48,744 nucleotides of DNA from Planctomycetota bacterium. Its GTDB lineage: Bacteria; Planctomycetota; UBA1135; GCA-002686595. The stretch is taken from positions 1-48,744 of the forward strand of contig JASLMK010000109.1 in assembly GCA_030746555.1 (NCBI GenBank), written 5' to 3'. The stretch's first letter is position 1; each line of letters opens with the position of its first letter. This document shows positions 7,705 to 16,074 of the stretch, one piece after another. A model generated the notes under the pieces. That model saw nothing but the letters and a program-made list of their open reading frames with translations. It ran no database searches and was not told the origin of the DNA. The position numbers were made by a program, and so were the translations under genes.

Positions 7705-8931
7705 GTGTCCGAGCTCGCCCTCTTCGGCGGTCCGCCGGTCAAGGCCAAGCCCTTCCCGGCCTGGCCCGTGCACGACGAGCGCGAGCGCGCGGCTCTCTCG
7801 GAGGTGCTCGACAGCGGTGTCTGGTGGCGCACGCCGGGCACGAGGGTCAGCGCCTTCGAGAGCGCGTTCGCCGCGCACCACGGCGCGCGGCACGGGATCG
7901 CCGTCACCAACGGGACGCACGCCCTCGAGGTCGCCGTCGCCGCCCTCGGCATCGGCCCCGGCGACGAGGTGCTCGTTCCCGACTCGACCTTCGTCGCCAC
8001 CGCCGGCGCCGTGTTGTCGGTGGGCGCCCTGCCGGTCCTGGTGGACGTGCACGCCGACAGCGGCTGCATCGACGCCGAGCTGGCGGCGAGCGCCATCGGC
8101 CCCCGGACCGTAGCCATGATCGCCGTGCACATGGGCGGCCACCCCGCCGACCTCGACGCCTTGGTCGAGCTCGCCGGGCGAGCGGGGATCGTCATGATCG
8201 AGGACTGCGCCCACGCTCATGCCAGCCGCTGGCGTGAGCGCCCCGTGGGCACCCACGGAGCGCTGGGAACCTTCAGCTTCCAGATGAGCAAGCTGATGAC
8301 CGCCGGGGAGGGCGGCATCGTCATCACCGACGACGACGACCTAGCCCGCCGGCTGCGCTCTGTCCACGACTGCGGCCGTAGGGAGGGCGAGTGGTTCTAC
8401 GCCCACTTCGAGTACGGCTCGAACTTCCGCATGACCGAGTGGCAGGCGGCCGTGCTGTCTGCGCAGCTCGAGCGCCTCGACGAGCAGTCGCGGCGGCGCC
8501 ATGCGAACGGCGTCCTGCTCGACGAGCTGCTCGGCGCCGTCGAGGGCGTCACGCCCCAGCCCCTCGACGCGCGCTGCACGCGCAACAGCCACTACGCACA
8601 CATCTCCTACCTGGATTCGGCGGCCTTCGCGGGTGTCGGGTGCGAGCGCCTGATCGAGGCGCTCGTGGCCGAAGGCGTCCCCAACCAGGCGGCCTATCCG
8701 CCGCTCCACGAGCTCGACCTGTTCACCTCGGGCGCCTACCGCCGCCGGCTGATGCCCGGCGCGGCCGAGGAGAGCCACCCGTTCCTCCAGGCGGAGTTCC
8801 CCGGCTCGGTGCGCGCGGCGCGGGAGGCGTTCTGGGTGCCCCAGACCGCGCTGCTCGGCGATGCCGAGGACATGGAGGAGATCGCGGTGGCCTTCGAGAA
8901 GGTGCGGCGCCACGCGGGAGAGCTAGCCTGA
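7705..8931 (+). CDS. DegT/DnrJ/EryC1/StrS family aminotransferase
   Basis: A 408-residue PLP enzyme of the sugar-aminotransferase fold. It opens with LALFGGPPVK, the typical N-terminus of this family, followed by the cofactor-binding TNGTHALEVA, the VLVPDSTFVATA strand, and the MIEDCAHAH Asp that contacts the PLP nitrogen. The Schiff-base lysine is in FSFQMSKLMTAGEGG, and NFRMTEWQAAV is the standard C-terminal contact. Members transaminate keto-sugars or act as dehydratases; substrate here is unknown. The GTG start follows a TAGGAT hexamer by 6 nt. It converges on, and overlaps by 9 nt, the GH35-like gene, and might modify a sugar released there, which is inference only. Confidence 0.85.
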   Translation: MSELALFGGPPVKAKPFPAWPVHDERERAALSEVLDSGVWWRTPGTRVSAFESAFAAHHGARHGIAVTNGTHALEVAVAALGIGPGDEVLVPDSTFVATAGAVLSVGALPVLVDVHADSGCIDAELAASAIGPRTVAMIAVHMGGHPADLDALVELAGRAGIVMIEDCAHAHASRWRERPVGTHGALGTFSFQMSKLMTAGEGGIVITDDDDLARRLRSVHDCGRREGEWFYAHFEYGSNFRMTEWQAAVLSAQLERLDEQSRRRHANGVLLDELLGAVEGVTPQPLDARCTRNSHYAHISYLDSAAFAGVGCERLIEALVAEGVPNQAAYPPLHELDLFTSGAYRRRLMPGAAEESHPFLQAEFPGSVRAAREAFWVPQTALLGDAEDMEEIAVAFEKVRRHAGELA

Positions 8932-11013
8932 GCAGAAGTCGCCCCGGCCCTCGATCGTGCGCCCGCCCGCGCATAGGCGCACCTCCCCCACGACGCCCTC
9001 GACCTCGTTCTCGGCCTTCACGTACCAGGCGACCATCTCGCCGCCACGGAGGCGCAGGACGCCGCAGGAGCGGGGGCCGAGCCCGAGGGTGATCGGCTCG
9101 CCCTCCAAGACGACGGTGTGCTCGCCCGCTTCGCCGGCGACCTCGAAGAAGAACAGGAACCGCTCGTCCACGCCGCGGTGGACGAAGCAGCGCAGGCCTG
9201 GGCTGGGGGAGATGCCCGGCCGCAGGCCGTGCTCGGCGAGGGTGGCCGCGAAGCCCCCCGCGGAGAACCAGCTCTCCCGGCGGTAGACGAGCCCTGCGCC
9301 GCCGCGTTCGACGGCCTCGCGCAAGCGCGTGCACGTGCGCCCTTCCAGGTCGCCCTCGGGCAGCTCGCCGGAGAGGAACAGCCGCCCGCCGGCCTCGATG
9401 TAGGCTGCCAATCGCTCCTGCGCCGCCTCCGAGAGGAAGAACGCCGAGTGGAAGGCGAGGCTCCGGCACGCTCCCCACTGCTCCTCGGTGGAGGCCTCGA
9501 GCTCGAAGGAGACGGCCGCGTAGCCGCCGTCGAGCAGGGAGCGGGCGAAGGGCTCGAAGGCGGCGTAGCCGGCCCGTGGGCAGTCGTGCCCGGCGACGTC
9601 CCAGGCCGTCTCGTCGGGCACCCAGGACGCCACGGCGGCGTAGGGTGCGTGGATCAGCCAGCCGCAGTCCCGTTCGATGTCGCAGGCCAACAGGGCCGAG
9701 CCGTGCTCGCCCCACCAGCCCGCGAGAGCCGCCGTCTTGTGGTAGAAGGGCGTCAACTCGCCCTCCTCGGTGATCGGCGCGTCCGACGGGAAGGTCGCAC
9801 AGCCCAGGCGTGTCACGCGGTCGAGCTCGTCGTCCCAGTAGGAGTGGCGCACGCCGCAGTACACGTCGAAGCCGGTCGCCCCGCCGGCGATGGAGAGCAG
9901 GGTCTGGAAGATGGGAACGATGGCGTGCTTGGAGCGCTCGTCGTAGAGGCGGGCGAACCCGAAGTTCTCCTCCAGGTTGATCCCGCGCGCGCGGCGCGCG
10001 GTGTTGACGTAGCGCGCGAACGCGTCGGGATCGTAGGCCGCCACGCCCAGCCAGGAGATGAACCCGAAGTGGTGCTCGTCCGCGGACGACTCGACCCGAT
10101 TGGCCGCCAGCCACCAGTCGGCGTAGAGGTGCTCGAAGCCCTCGGGGACGCGCCCGGTGTCCGCTCCCGGCTCCTGGCCGGGCACGTTCTCCTCGATTGG
10201 CGGGGTGATGCCGGCCAGGTTGGTCAGGAAGGGAAGACCGAAGCTCGAGAAGGCGCGCCGGTAGCGGGCGTGGAGCTCGAGGCGGTAGCGCCACTGATGC
10301 TCGGCCCAGCGCACGCGCCGCGACAGCCCCGGGCGGTCCACGCTCCCTCCCGGGCGGGGGGCGTCCTCTGCGGACCAGCCGAAGGCCGCGAGGGCGGACT
10401 CCTCGTAGCCGATGCACCAGGGCGGGTCGTTCGAGGTGCAGAAGATCGTCTCGTCGTCGAGCTGCAGGGCGATGATCGCTCCAGAGGGGCCGGTGTGGGG
10501 TGCGAGCACCGCCGCCACCGCATCCAGCCACTCGGCGGCGCGCTCCTGGAACCGGGCGCTGTAGGGCGCGGGGAGCTCGCTCGCATCGTACTCCCACACG
10601 ACAGGGTCGCCGCGGTGGTCGAGGGCGGCGGGGAAGCCGGGTGCGAAGGAGGGCGAGACGTCGTCGGGCAGTCCGCCGATGTTCAGCTCGGAGTGCACGA
10701 ACGGGCCCGGTTTGGCGATGATGAACAAGCCCAGCTCGCAGACGAGGTCCAGGAAGGAGACCAGATCGCGGCTGTCCTTGGTCTCGCCGCTGAAGTCGAA
10801 GGAGCGCCCGCCGTCTTCGCCCCCTCGTTGGTGGTGCCTCCAGGGCACGTAGACGCTGATCGTGTTGATCCCCATCGCGCGCAGCTTCTCCAGGCGATCC
10901 CGCCAGACGTCCCTCCGCTCGCGGAAGTACTGGTAGTCGCTGGCGACGACGAAGAAGGGCTCGCCGTCGCGATGGAAGCGACCGTCGAGGTAGCACAGCC
11001 GCCCTCCGCTCAT
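8923..11013 (-). CDS. GH35-like glycoside hydrolase (beta-galactosidase type)
   Basis: A 696-residue protein with a TIM-barrel N-terminal half. DGEPFFVVASDYQYFR and the W.DRLEKLRAMGINTISVYVPW block match the GH35 opening, and KPGPFVHSELNIGGLP is the GH35 acid/base signature (here E109). The nucleophile glutamate is not obvious. The C-terminal half, from about residue 430, looks like a glutamine-amidotransferase-like plus beta-sandwich region (YIEAGGRLFLSGELPEG), as in some GH42/GH35 proteins. No signal peptide is visible, so it is probably cytoplasmic. The start at 11013 overlaps the stop of the 71-aa gene (ATGA) and begins the homology, so an upstream extension to 11208 is rejected. With the SSS symporter it forms an uptake-and-hydrolysis operon. 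Confidence 0.8.
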   Translation of the reverse strand: MSGGRLCYLDGRFHRDGEPFFVVASDYQYFRERRDVWRDRLEKLRAMGINTISVYVPWRHHQRGGEDGGRSFDFSGETKDSRDLVSFLDLVCELGLFIIAKPGPFVHSELNIGGLPDDVSPSFAPGFPAALDHRGDPVVWEYDASELPAPYSARFQERAAEWLDAVAAVLAPHTGPSGAIIALQLDDETIFCTSNDPPWCIGYEESALAAFGWSAEDAPRPGGSVDRPGLSRRVRWAEHQWRYRLELHARYRRAFSSFGLPFLTNLAGITPPIEENVPGQEPGADTGRVPEGFEHLYADWWLAANRVESSADEHHFGFISWLGVAAYDPDAFARYVNTARRARGINLEENFGFARLYDERSKHAIVPIFQTLLSIAGGATGFDVYCGVRHSYWDDELDRVTRLGCATFPSDAPITEEGELTPFYHKTAALAGWWGEHGSALLACDIERDCGWLIHAPYAAVASWVPDETAWDVAGHDCPRAGYAAFEPFARSLLDGGYAAVSFELEASTEEQWGACRSLAFHSAFFLSEAAQERLAAYIEAGGRLFLSGELPEGDLEGRTCTRLREAVERGGAGLVYRRESWFSAGGFAATLAEHGLRPGISPSPGLRCFVHRGVDERFLFFFEVAGEAGEHTVVLEGEPITLGLGPRSCGVLRLRGGEMVAWYVKAENEVEGVVGEVRLCAGGRTIEGRGDFCSG

Positions 11014-11225
11014 CGCAGGAACCAGTAGAGGAGCACGTAGGGGACGACGATCACCAGGGCCCAAAGGCGCAGGTCGCGCCAGCGGCGCCGGTCGGGAGCA
11101 TCGGCGTAGACGACCCGCGCGGGCACGAACACGACCCACGCGCTCCCGAGGACGAGCAGGGACACCGCGGCGAGGTGCCAGACCCAGGGAGGCTGGGCTG
11201 TGAGCCACGCGTCGAGAGCGCTCAC
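11010..11225 (-). CDS. Small two-TM membrane protein, 71 aa
   Basis: A 71-residue protein with two hydrophobic segments (VWHLAAVSLLVLGSAWVVFVPA and LWALVIVVPYVLLYWFL) joined by a basic loop, DAPDRRRWRDLR. It starts with GTG overlapping the symporter stop (GTGA) and ends overlapping the GH35-like start (ATGA), so it is locked into the operon on both sides. It resembles no family I can name with certainty. Position and size suggest a small accessory subunit of the sodium/solute symporter, comparable to the small partner proteins of some SSS carriers; that role is inferred. Confidence 0.72.
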   Translation of the reverse strand: MSALDAWLTAQPPWVWHLAAVSLLVLGSAWVVFVPARVVYADAPDRRRWRDLRLWALVIVVPYVLLYWFLR

Positions 11226-12739
11226 GAGATTCCCTCCTCGGCGGTGAGGTGGCCCACGACCAGCCCCCGAATCCGCTCTGGGGGATCGGGCGGCGTCACG
11301 AGGCTGACGAGGACGACGGTCGCGACCGACGCGACGAAGGACCAGAACGAGATGAACAGGAACGGGTCGTTGGATGGGAAGTGGTCCTCGCCGTAGGCGG
11401 TCAACCACGCGGCCAGCCCCACGCCCCCGACGAGAGCGACGAACGCAGCCTTCCCCGTGGCACGGCGCCAAAGCACGCCGAACAGCAGGATCGCCAGAGT
11501 AGGCCCCTGGAAGAGGGAGAGCAGCGTCTGCAGGGCGACGTAGATCGTCTCGAAGCGCTCGATGACCGGCGCGGTGAAGCCGGCCGCGACGATGAACACG
11601 ACCGTCAGCACCCGGCCCAGGCGCAGCTCCTCCCGAGGCGAGGCCGGCGGCTTCCCCAGGGCCGCGCGGGCGCGCCCGTAGAAGTCGGTCAGGGTGACCG
11701 TCGTCGACGAGTTCAAGTACGAGTCCACGCTCGACATCAACGCGGCGAAGAACGCCGCGAAGACGAGGCCGGTCAGGCCCGTGGGCAGGACCTCCACGAT
11801 CATCTTCGGCACGGCCTGGTCGGGGTCCTCGAGCTCAGGATGGGCCGCCAGGGCGGCGAGGCCGGGAAGGAACACCAGGACCGGCACGAACAGCTTGCAC
11901 AGGGCGGCGAAGAGCATGGCCGCCTTGGCGTCCCACTCGCTGCGCGCCGCCATGGTGCGCTGGATGACGGCCTGGTTGCCGCAGAAGTACGCGGTCGAGA
12001 GCACCATCCCCAGGCCGAAGACGATCCCCGACCACGGGTAGGGCTTGTCGGTGTCGTGAGGCAGCAGCAGGGCGAAGTGGTCGTCCGTGCGCGGCCCCAG
12101 GGCGCTCACCTTCTCGACGAGGCCGCTGATCCCGCCGACCTCGGCGAGGCACAGGACCACGAGGGCGGTGAACCCCACGAACATCACGATCATCTGCATC
12201 GCGTCGGTGATGATCACCGCCCGCAGCCCGCCGGTGGTGGTGTAGAGGCCGACGATCGCGACGGTGACCCAGATGGCCAGGGTCGTGTTCCAGCCGAGCA
12301 CTCCGCCGAGGAACACGGCGGACATCCACAGCATCAAGGCCAGCATCGCCAGGAGGAAGCCGAGCCAGATCGCCGCTTGGACGAGCTGCACGCCGACGCC
12401 GTAGCGCCGCCCGAGGAACTCGGGGATCGTGTAGACGCGCGAGCGATAGAGGTAGGGAACGAACAGGAAGGCCACGATGACCATGGCGGGCATCGAGCCG
12501 ATCCAGTCGAAGTTCGCCTGGGCCACGCCGTAGCGGTACGCGCCTCCGGCGCCCGAGATCATGTCGATGGCGCCGATGTCGCTGACGACGATCGACATCC
12601 CGATGGCCCAGAAAGGCAGGGACCGGCCTCCGACGAAGAAGTCGCCGCCGGAGTGGACGCGGCGGCCGGCGAGGACCCCGATCACCAGGACGGCGCCCAA
12701 GTAGAGCAGCACCACGACGAGATCGAGGGGCTGGAGCAC
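11222..12739 (-). CDS. Sodium:solute symporter (SSS family)
   Basis: A 505-residue membrane transporter with about 13-14 hydrophobic segments. The first helix (DLVVVLLYLGAVLVIGVLAGRR), the GGDFFVGGRSLPFWAIGMS loop and the GLYTTTGGLRAVIITDAMQMIVM segment are classical SSS features, and SSVDSYLNSSTTVTL matches the conserved sodium-site serine-rich helix. It probably imports a sugar or sugar derivative with Na+, judging from the coupled GH35-like gene. The GTG at 12739 is taken as the start: the open frame extends to 12922, but that extension is Arg-rich and non-homologous and overlaps the divergent gene. A TACCGT hexamer lies 7 nt upstream. First gene of a three-gene operon with overlapping stops and starts. 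Confidence 0.88.
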   Translation of the reverse strand: MLQPLDLVVVLLYLGAVLVIGVLAGRRVHSGGDFFVGGRSLPFWAIGMSIVVSDIGAIDMISGAGGAYRYGVAQANFDWIGSMPAMVIVAFLFVPYLYRSRVYTIPEFLGRRYGVGVQLVQAAIWLGFLLAMLALMLWMSAVFLGGVLGWNTTLAIWVTVAIVGLYTTTGGLRAVIITDAMQMIVMFVGFTALVVLCLAEVGGISGLVEKVSALGPRTDDHFALLLPHDTDKPYPWSGIVFGLGMVLSTAYFCGNQAVIQRTMAARSEWDAKAAMLFAALCKLFVPVLVFLPGLAALAAHPELEDPDQAVPKMIVEVLPTGLTGLVFAAFFAALMSSVDSYLNSSTTVTLTDFYGRARAALGKPPASPREELRLGRVLTVVFIVAAGFTAPVIERFETIYVALQTLLSLFQGPTLAILLFGVLWRRATGKAAFVALVGGVGLAAWLTAYGEDHFPSNDPFLFISFWSFVASVATVVLVSLVTPPDPPERIRGLVVGHLTAEEGIS

Positions 12740-12746
12740 GGCCGAG

Positions 12747-12756
12747 ACGGTACGGT
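12747..12756. promoter_or_regulatory. Overlapping divergent -10 elements
   Basis: ACGGTACGGT carries TACCGT on the minus strand (12752 to 12747), 7 nt from the symporter GTG, and TACGGT on the plus strand (12751-12756), 9 nt from the ATG at 12766. The two hexamers share the central TA, exactly as at 411-420. Confidence 0.5.
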
Positions 12757-12765
12757 ATGCCCTCG

Positions 12766-14763
12766 ATGATCTCTGCCCTCCTGACCGCCATTCTCGCCGC
12801 GAGCGGCCAACAGGAACCCGCCGATCGAGTGCCCGTCGTCGTGGGCCGGTTTGCCGAGCAAGTCGCGCGCGAGGTGCCCGCCGACTCGACCGTGCCGGAA
12901 CGGCCCGGCAGCAAGGTCGCACGCCTCGGCAAGCTCACCGCCGAGGCTCGAGCCGATGGGCTTTGGCTCGGCGCCGACGGTGAGGCGCCTTCGCGCCTCC
13001 TGCCAGCCGACGACACGCGGCGCTGGGCACCTGTCGAGGTGGGCGCCGTACACTTCGACGCCTTGGGCCGCCTGTGGTTCGGCTCCCCCCAAGGGCTGGG
13101 TCGGCTCGCCGAAGACGGCTGGCGGCTGTGGACCGGCGCCGACGGGCTCCCCCATGCGGGCGCGACCTGCATCTCCAGCGAGCCCGACGGGACGGTCTGG
13201 ATCGGCACCGGGCGCGGCGTCATCCGCTTCGACGGCGAGACGTTCGAGCTGCGCCGCGGCCGCCGCTGGCTGCCCGACGATCGCGTCGAGGCCGTCGCCG
13301 CCGACGGCGAGGGCGCGTGGATCTGGACCGGAGCGGGCGTGACGCGCATCGAGCTCGTGCCGACGACGCTGGCCGAGAAGGCGCGCTTCTTCGAGGAGGA
13401 GATCGACCGCCGCCACCGCCGGACTCCTCTCGGATTCGTCCACTCCGTCCACTGTCCACGGCCCGGCGACCCGACCGGCGCCGTGCAGACCGACTCGGAC
13501 AACGACGGCCTGTGGACCTCGATGTACGGCGCCGGGGAGTGCTTCGCGTTCGCTGCGACCGGCAGCGCCGACGCCCGCCGCCGGGCGCGCGCCGCCTTCG
13601 CGGCCCTGCGCTTTTTGGGCGATGTGACCCAGGGGGGGGAGCACCCCGCTCCGGTGGGATTCGTGGCGCGGACCATCCTGCCTGCGAGCGGACCCGACCC
13701 CAACGTCGGCCGCCTGGAGCGGGACCGCCACACCCGCGAGACCGAGGACGCGCGCTGGAAGCTGCTGGACCCGCGCTGGCCGCTCTCCGCCGACGGAGAG
13801 TGGTATTGGAAGGGCGACACGAGCTCGGACGAACTCGACGGCCACTACTTCTTCTACCCGCGCTACTTCGATCTGGTCTGTCGCACCGACGAAGAGCGCG
13901 CGGAAGTGGTCGCGGTCGTGCGGCGACTGACCGACCACCTGATCGACCACGGTTTCCGGCTGGTCGACCACGACGGGAAGCCGACGCGCTGGGGGCACTT
14001 CGCCCCCGAGGACCTCAACGACGACCGGGACTGGTGGGAGGAGCGCGGCCTGAACTCGCTCTCGATGCTCTCCTACCTCAAGGTCGCCGAGCACATGACC
14101 GGCGAGGACCGCTATCGCGAGGTCGCCCGCACGTTGATCGACGAACACGGCTACGCCGCCAACGCCCTCTGGCCCAAGTTCCACGCCGGGCCGGGGTCGG
14201 GCAACCAATCGGACGACGAGATGGCGATCATGGGGCTGTACAACCTCGTCCTGTACGAGGACGACCCGGAGCTGCGCCAGATCTACCTGCGCAGCGCCAG
14301 GCGCTACCACCGCCTCGTGGCCGCCGAGCGCAACCCGCTGTTCCACTTCCTGTTCGCCGGTGCCTTGCGCGAGAACGACGCCTGGGAGGACTCCTGGGGC
14401 CGGGACCCGATCCAGCCGCAGCCCGAGTGGCTCGCCGACTCGATCGACACCCTGCGGCGCTTCCCGCGCGACCGTTTCACCTGGGGATTCGTGAACTCCG
14501 ACCGCCTCGACGTGGTCTTCCTTCCCGACTGGATGCGCCTGGGGCGCTCGGGCGGCAAACGAGGCACGCTGCGCGACGGCAAGGTCCTGCCCGTCGATGA
14601 GCGCTTCGTGGGCTACTGGAACCACGATCCCTGGAGCCTGGATTCGGGCGGCAACGGTCGCGGCCTGTACGACGGCGCGGCCTTCCTGCTCCCCTACTAC
14701 GCCGGGCTCCACCACGGTTTCCTCGCCCTCGAGGACGCCGTCGGCGCGTCAACCCCCAGGTGA
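12766..14763 (+). CDS. Exported propeller/toroid protein of unknown function
   Basis: A 665-residue protein with a signal peptide (MISALLTAILAASGQQ). Residues about 60-200 contain blades of the two-component-regulator-propeller kind (VHFDALGRLWFGSPQGLGRL; DGTVWIGTGRGVIRFDG). From about 215 onward the sequence is helical and rich in His, Trp and Asp (GAGECFAFAATG, GHYFFYPRYFDLV, RWGHFAPEDLN, RGLNSLSMLSYLKVA), suggesting an (alpha/alpha)-toroid such as those in polysaccharide-active enzymes. No catalytic residues can be assigned. A second ATG nine bases upstream (12757) touches the TACGGT element; 12766 is preferred. The 3' end overlaps the convergent DUF5722 gene by 15 nt. Placement beside a GH35-like operon suggests glycan work, as inference. 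Confidence 0.78.
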   Translation: MISALLTAILAASGQQEPADRVPVVVGRFAEQVAREVPADSTVPERPGSKVARLGKLTAEARADGLWLGADGEAPSRLLPADDTRRWAPVEVGAVHFDALGRLWFGSPQGLGRLAEDGWRLWTGADGLPHAGATCISSEPDGTVWIGTGRGVIRFDGETFELRRGRRWLPDDRVEAVAADGEGAWIWTGAGVTRIELVPTTLAEKARFFEEEIDRRHRRTPLGFVHSVHCPRPGDPTGAVQTDSDNDGLWTSMYGAGECFAFAATGSADARRRARAAFAALRFLGDVTQGGEHPAPVGFVARTILPASGPDPNVGRLERDRHTRETEDARWKLLDPRWPLSADGEWYWKGDTSSDELDGHYFFYPRYFDLVCRTDEERAEVVAVVRRLTDHLIDHGFRLVDHDGKPTRWGHFAPEDLNDDRDWWEERGLNSLSMLSYLKVAEHMTGEDRYREVARTLIDEHGYAANALWPKFHAGPGSGNQSDDEMAIMGLYNLVLYEDDPELRQIYLRSARRYHRLVAAERNPLFHFLFAGALRENDAWEDSWGRDPIQPQPEWLADSIDTLRRFPRDRFTWGFVNSDRLDVVFLPDWMRLGRSGGKRGTLRDGKVLPVDERFVGYWNHDPWSLDSGGNGRGLYDGAAFLLPYYAGLHHGFLALEDAVGASTPR

Positions 14764-16005
14764 GGGCGCGCCCGCGGCCTTCAGGGCCGCGTCGAGCGCC
14801 GCCCCGCCGCCCTCGGTGTCACACAGACGGAACAGCTCGTAGATCGGGCGCGGTCGGTCGGGGGTCGCCACCGAGCCGGGCTCGCGCGTCCACAGCCCCA
14901 GATTCAGACCGAACTCCGCGGAGTGGTCGACGTGGCGGTGGAGGATCAGGGCGTCCACTCCATCGAGACCGGCGACCTTGCGCCAGGACCAGGCGAAGCC
15001 GGCCGCCTGGTCTCGTGCCCCGTCGGGGCCGTCGGTCGCGTGGAAGCCCTGCTCGGAGCAGATCACCCGCCGCGGCCGACCGTCCCAGGTCAGCTCCTCG
15101 CGGCCGAGGTACTCCGTCAGCACCTCGAGGTTCTTGAAGGTGACGCGCGGGGAGTCGGGGCCGGGCAACGCGCTCTCGTCCTCCCAAACCCGCGGATCGA
15201 AGAGGTTCTCCGGGTAGGGATGGAAGGCGACGTGCCAGGGGTAGTCGCCGCCCTCGCGAGCGACGGCGGCGAAGCGGTCGAGGAGTGCGCGACCCGGCAG
15301 GGACTGATCGGCCTCCCCGGCCGCGAAGCGTGCCTGCCAGTGGTGCTCGAGGGAGATGTAGACGCGCGCGTCCGGGCGGCGGGCGCGGACCTGCTCGTAG
15401 ACGATGCGAACGGCCCGCTCGTACTCCGAAGCCACGCGCTCCAGCTTCGCCCGTCCCAGGTTGTGCCACCACCAGTGGCTGTTCACCTCGTTCCCCACGA
15501 TCCAGCCCCAGACGCTGGGGCGCTGCGGCTCCGACGAGTTGTAGCGATCCGCGAGGAAACCCACGGCCGCGCGCAGGAAGCGGCGACCACGCTCGGTGTT
15601 CGCGTTGAGCGCCGCCAGGCGGTGAGGCATCGCCGGATCCGCGTCGGGGTGCAGGACGACGCCGTCGCGCTCGGAATCACCGGTGGCTCGGGCAAGGAGG
15701 ATCAGGTAGACGACGGCGCCGGCCTCGCTCAGCGCTCCGATTCGGGCATCGAGGCCGGCCACCGCGTCGGCACGGAAGTGGAAGAGGTCGCCGCCCTCGG
15801 ACACCGCGTGGTCCCCTTCTCGGGGAGTGAGCGTCCACAGGTGGCCCAGCTGCACGTTGAAGGTTGCGTGCCGAACGCCGAGGCGGAGCGCGTCATCGGT
15901 CATCTGGACCTGCAGCCCCTTCTTGGAGCCGGGGTCGGGGAACGGCTCGGGCTCCTGCGGTTGCCCCACGAGCAACAACGAGAAGAACGTGATGGCACGG
16001 AGCAT
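14749..16005 (-). CDS. DUF5722 family protein, exported TIM-barrel glycosidase-like
   Basis: A 418-residue protein with a short hydrophobic N-terminus (AITFFSLLLVG) that should direct export. The body follows DUF5722 proteins: VRHATFNVQLG near the start, RPSVWGWIVGNEVNSHWWWHN in the middle, VYISLEHHW, and ICSEQGFHATDG near the end. The NE pair in GNEVNS and the glutamate of SEQGF sit where clan GH-A glycosidases place their acid/base and nucleophile, so a glycoside hydrolase is likely; no substrate is known. The ATG at 16005 is preferred over 16023 because a TATGCT hexamer ends 6 nt upstream of it and covers the earlier ATG's codons. It runs towards the propeller/toroid gene. Confidence 0.82.
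   Translation of the reverse strand: MLRAITFFSLLLVGQPQEPEPFPDPGSKKGLQVQMTDDALRLGVRHATFNVQLGHLWTLTPREGDHAVSEGGDLFHFRADAVAGLDARIGALSEAGAVVYLILLARATGDSERDGVVLHPDADPAMPHRLAALNANTERGRRFLRAAVGFLADRYNSSEPQRPSVWGWIVGNEVNSHWWWHNLGRAKLERVASEYERAVRIVYEQVRARRPDARVYISLEHHWQARFAAGEADQSLPGRALLDRFAAVAREGGDYPWHVAFHPYPENLFDPRVWEDESALPGPDSPRVTFKNLEVLTEYLGREELTWDGRPRRVICSEQGFHATDGPDGARDQAAGFAWSWRKVAGLDGVDALILHRHVDHSAEFGLNLGLWTREPGSVATPDRPRPIYELFRLCDTEGGGAALDAALKAAGAPSPGG
14773..14791 (+). terminator. Hairpin downstream of the propeller/toroid gene
   Basis: CGCGGCC (14773-14779) and GGCCGCG (14785-14791) form a perfect 7-bp stem with a 5-nt loop, 10 nt after the stop at 14763. No T run follows, and it lies inside the C-terminal codons of the convergent gene, so its role as terminator is uncertain. 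Confidence 0.3.
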
Positions 16006-16011
16006 GTCCCG

Positions 16012-16017
16012 AGCATA
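16012..16017 (-). promoter_or_regulatory. Putative -10 (TATGCT) of the DUF5722 gene
   Basis: TATGCT on the minus strand ends 6 nt before the ATG at 16005, with no Shine-Dalgarno. It argues against the upstream ATG at 16023 and for a leaderless transcript. Confidence 0.45.
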
Positions 16018-16074
16018 CTCCATGTCCGCAACCCAGAACCGCAGAGCCGGCGCGGCGCTGCCAGGTGGAGGCGA

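Noticed and set aside
9118..11028. A 636-codon open frame on the plus strand opposite the GH35-like gene
   Set aside because: The minus-strand frame has the GH35 signature and operon overlaps; the plus frame is low-complexity antisense.
16006..16023. ATG at 16023 as the start of the DUF5722 gene
   Set aside because: It lies upstream of, and overlaps, a TATGCT hexamer that fits the leaderless pattern for the ATG at 16005; it cannot be excluded entirely.
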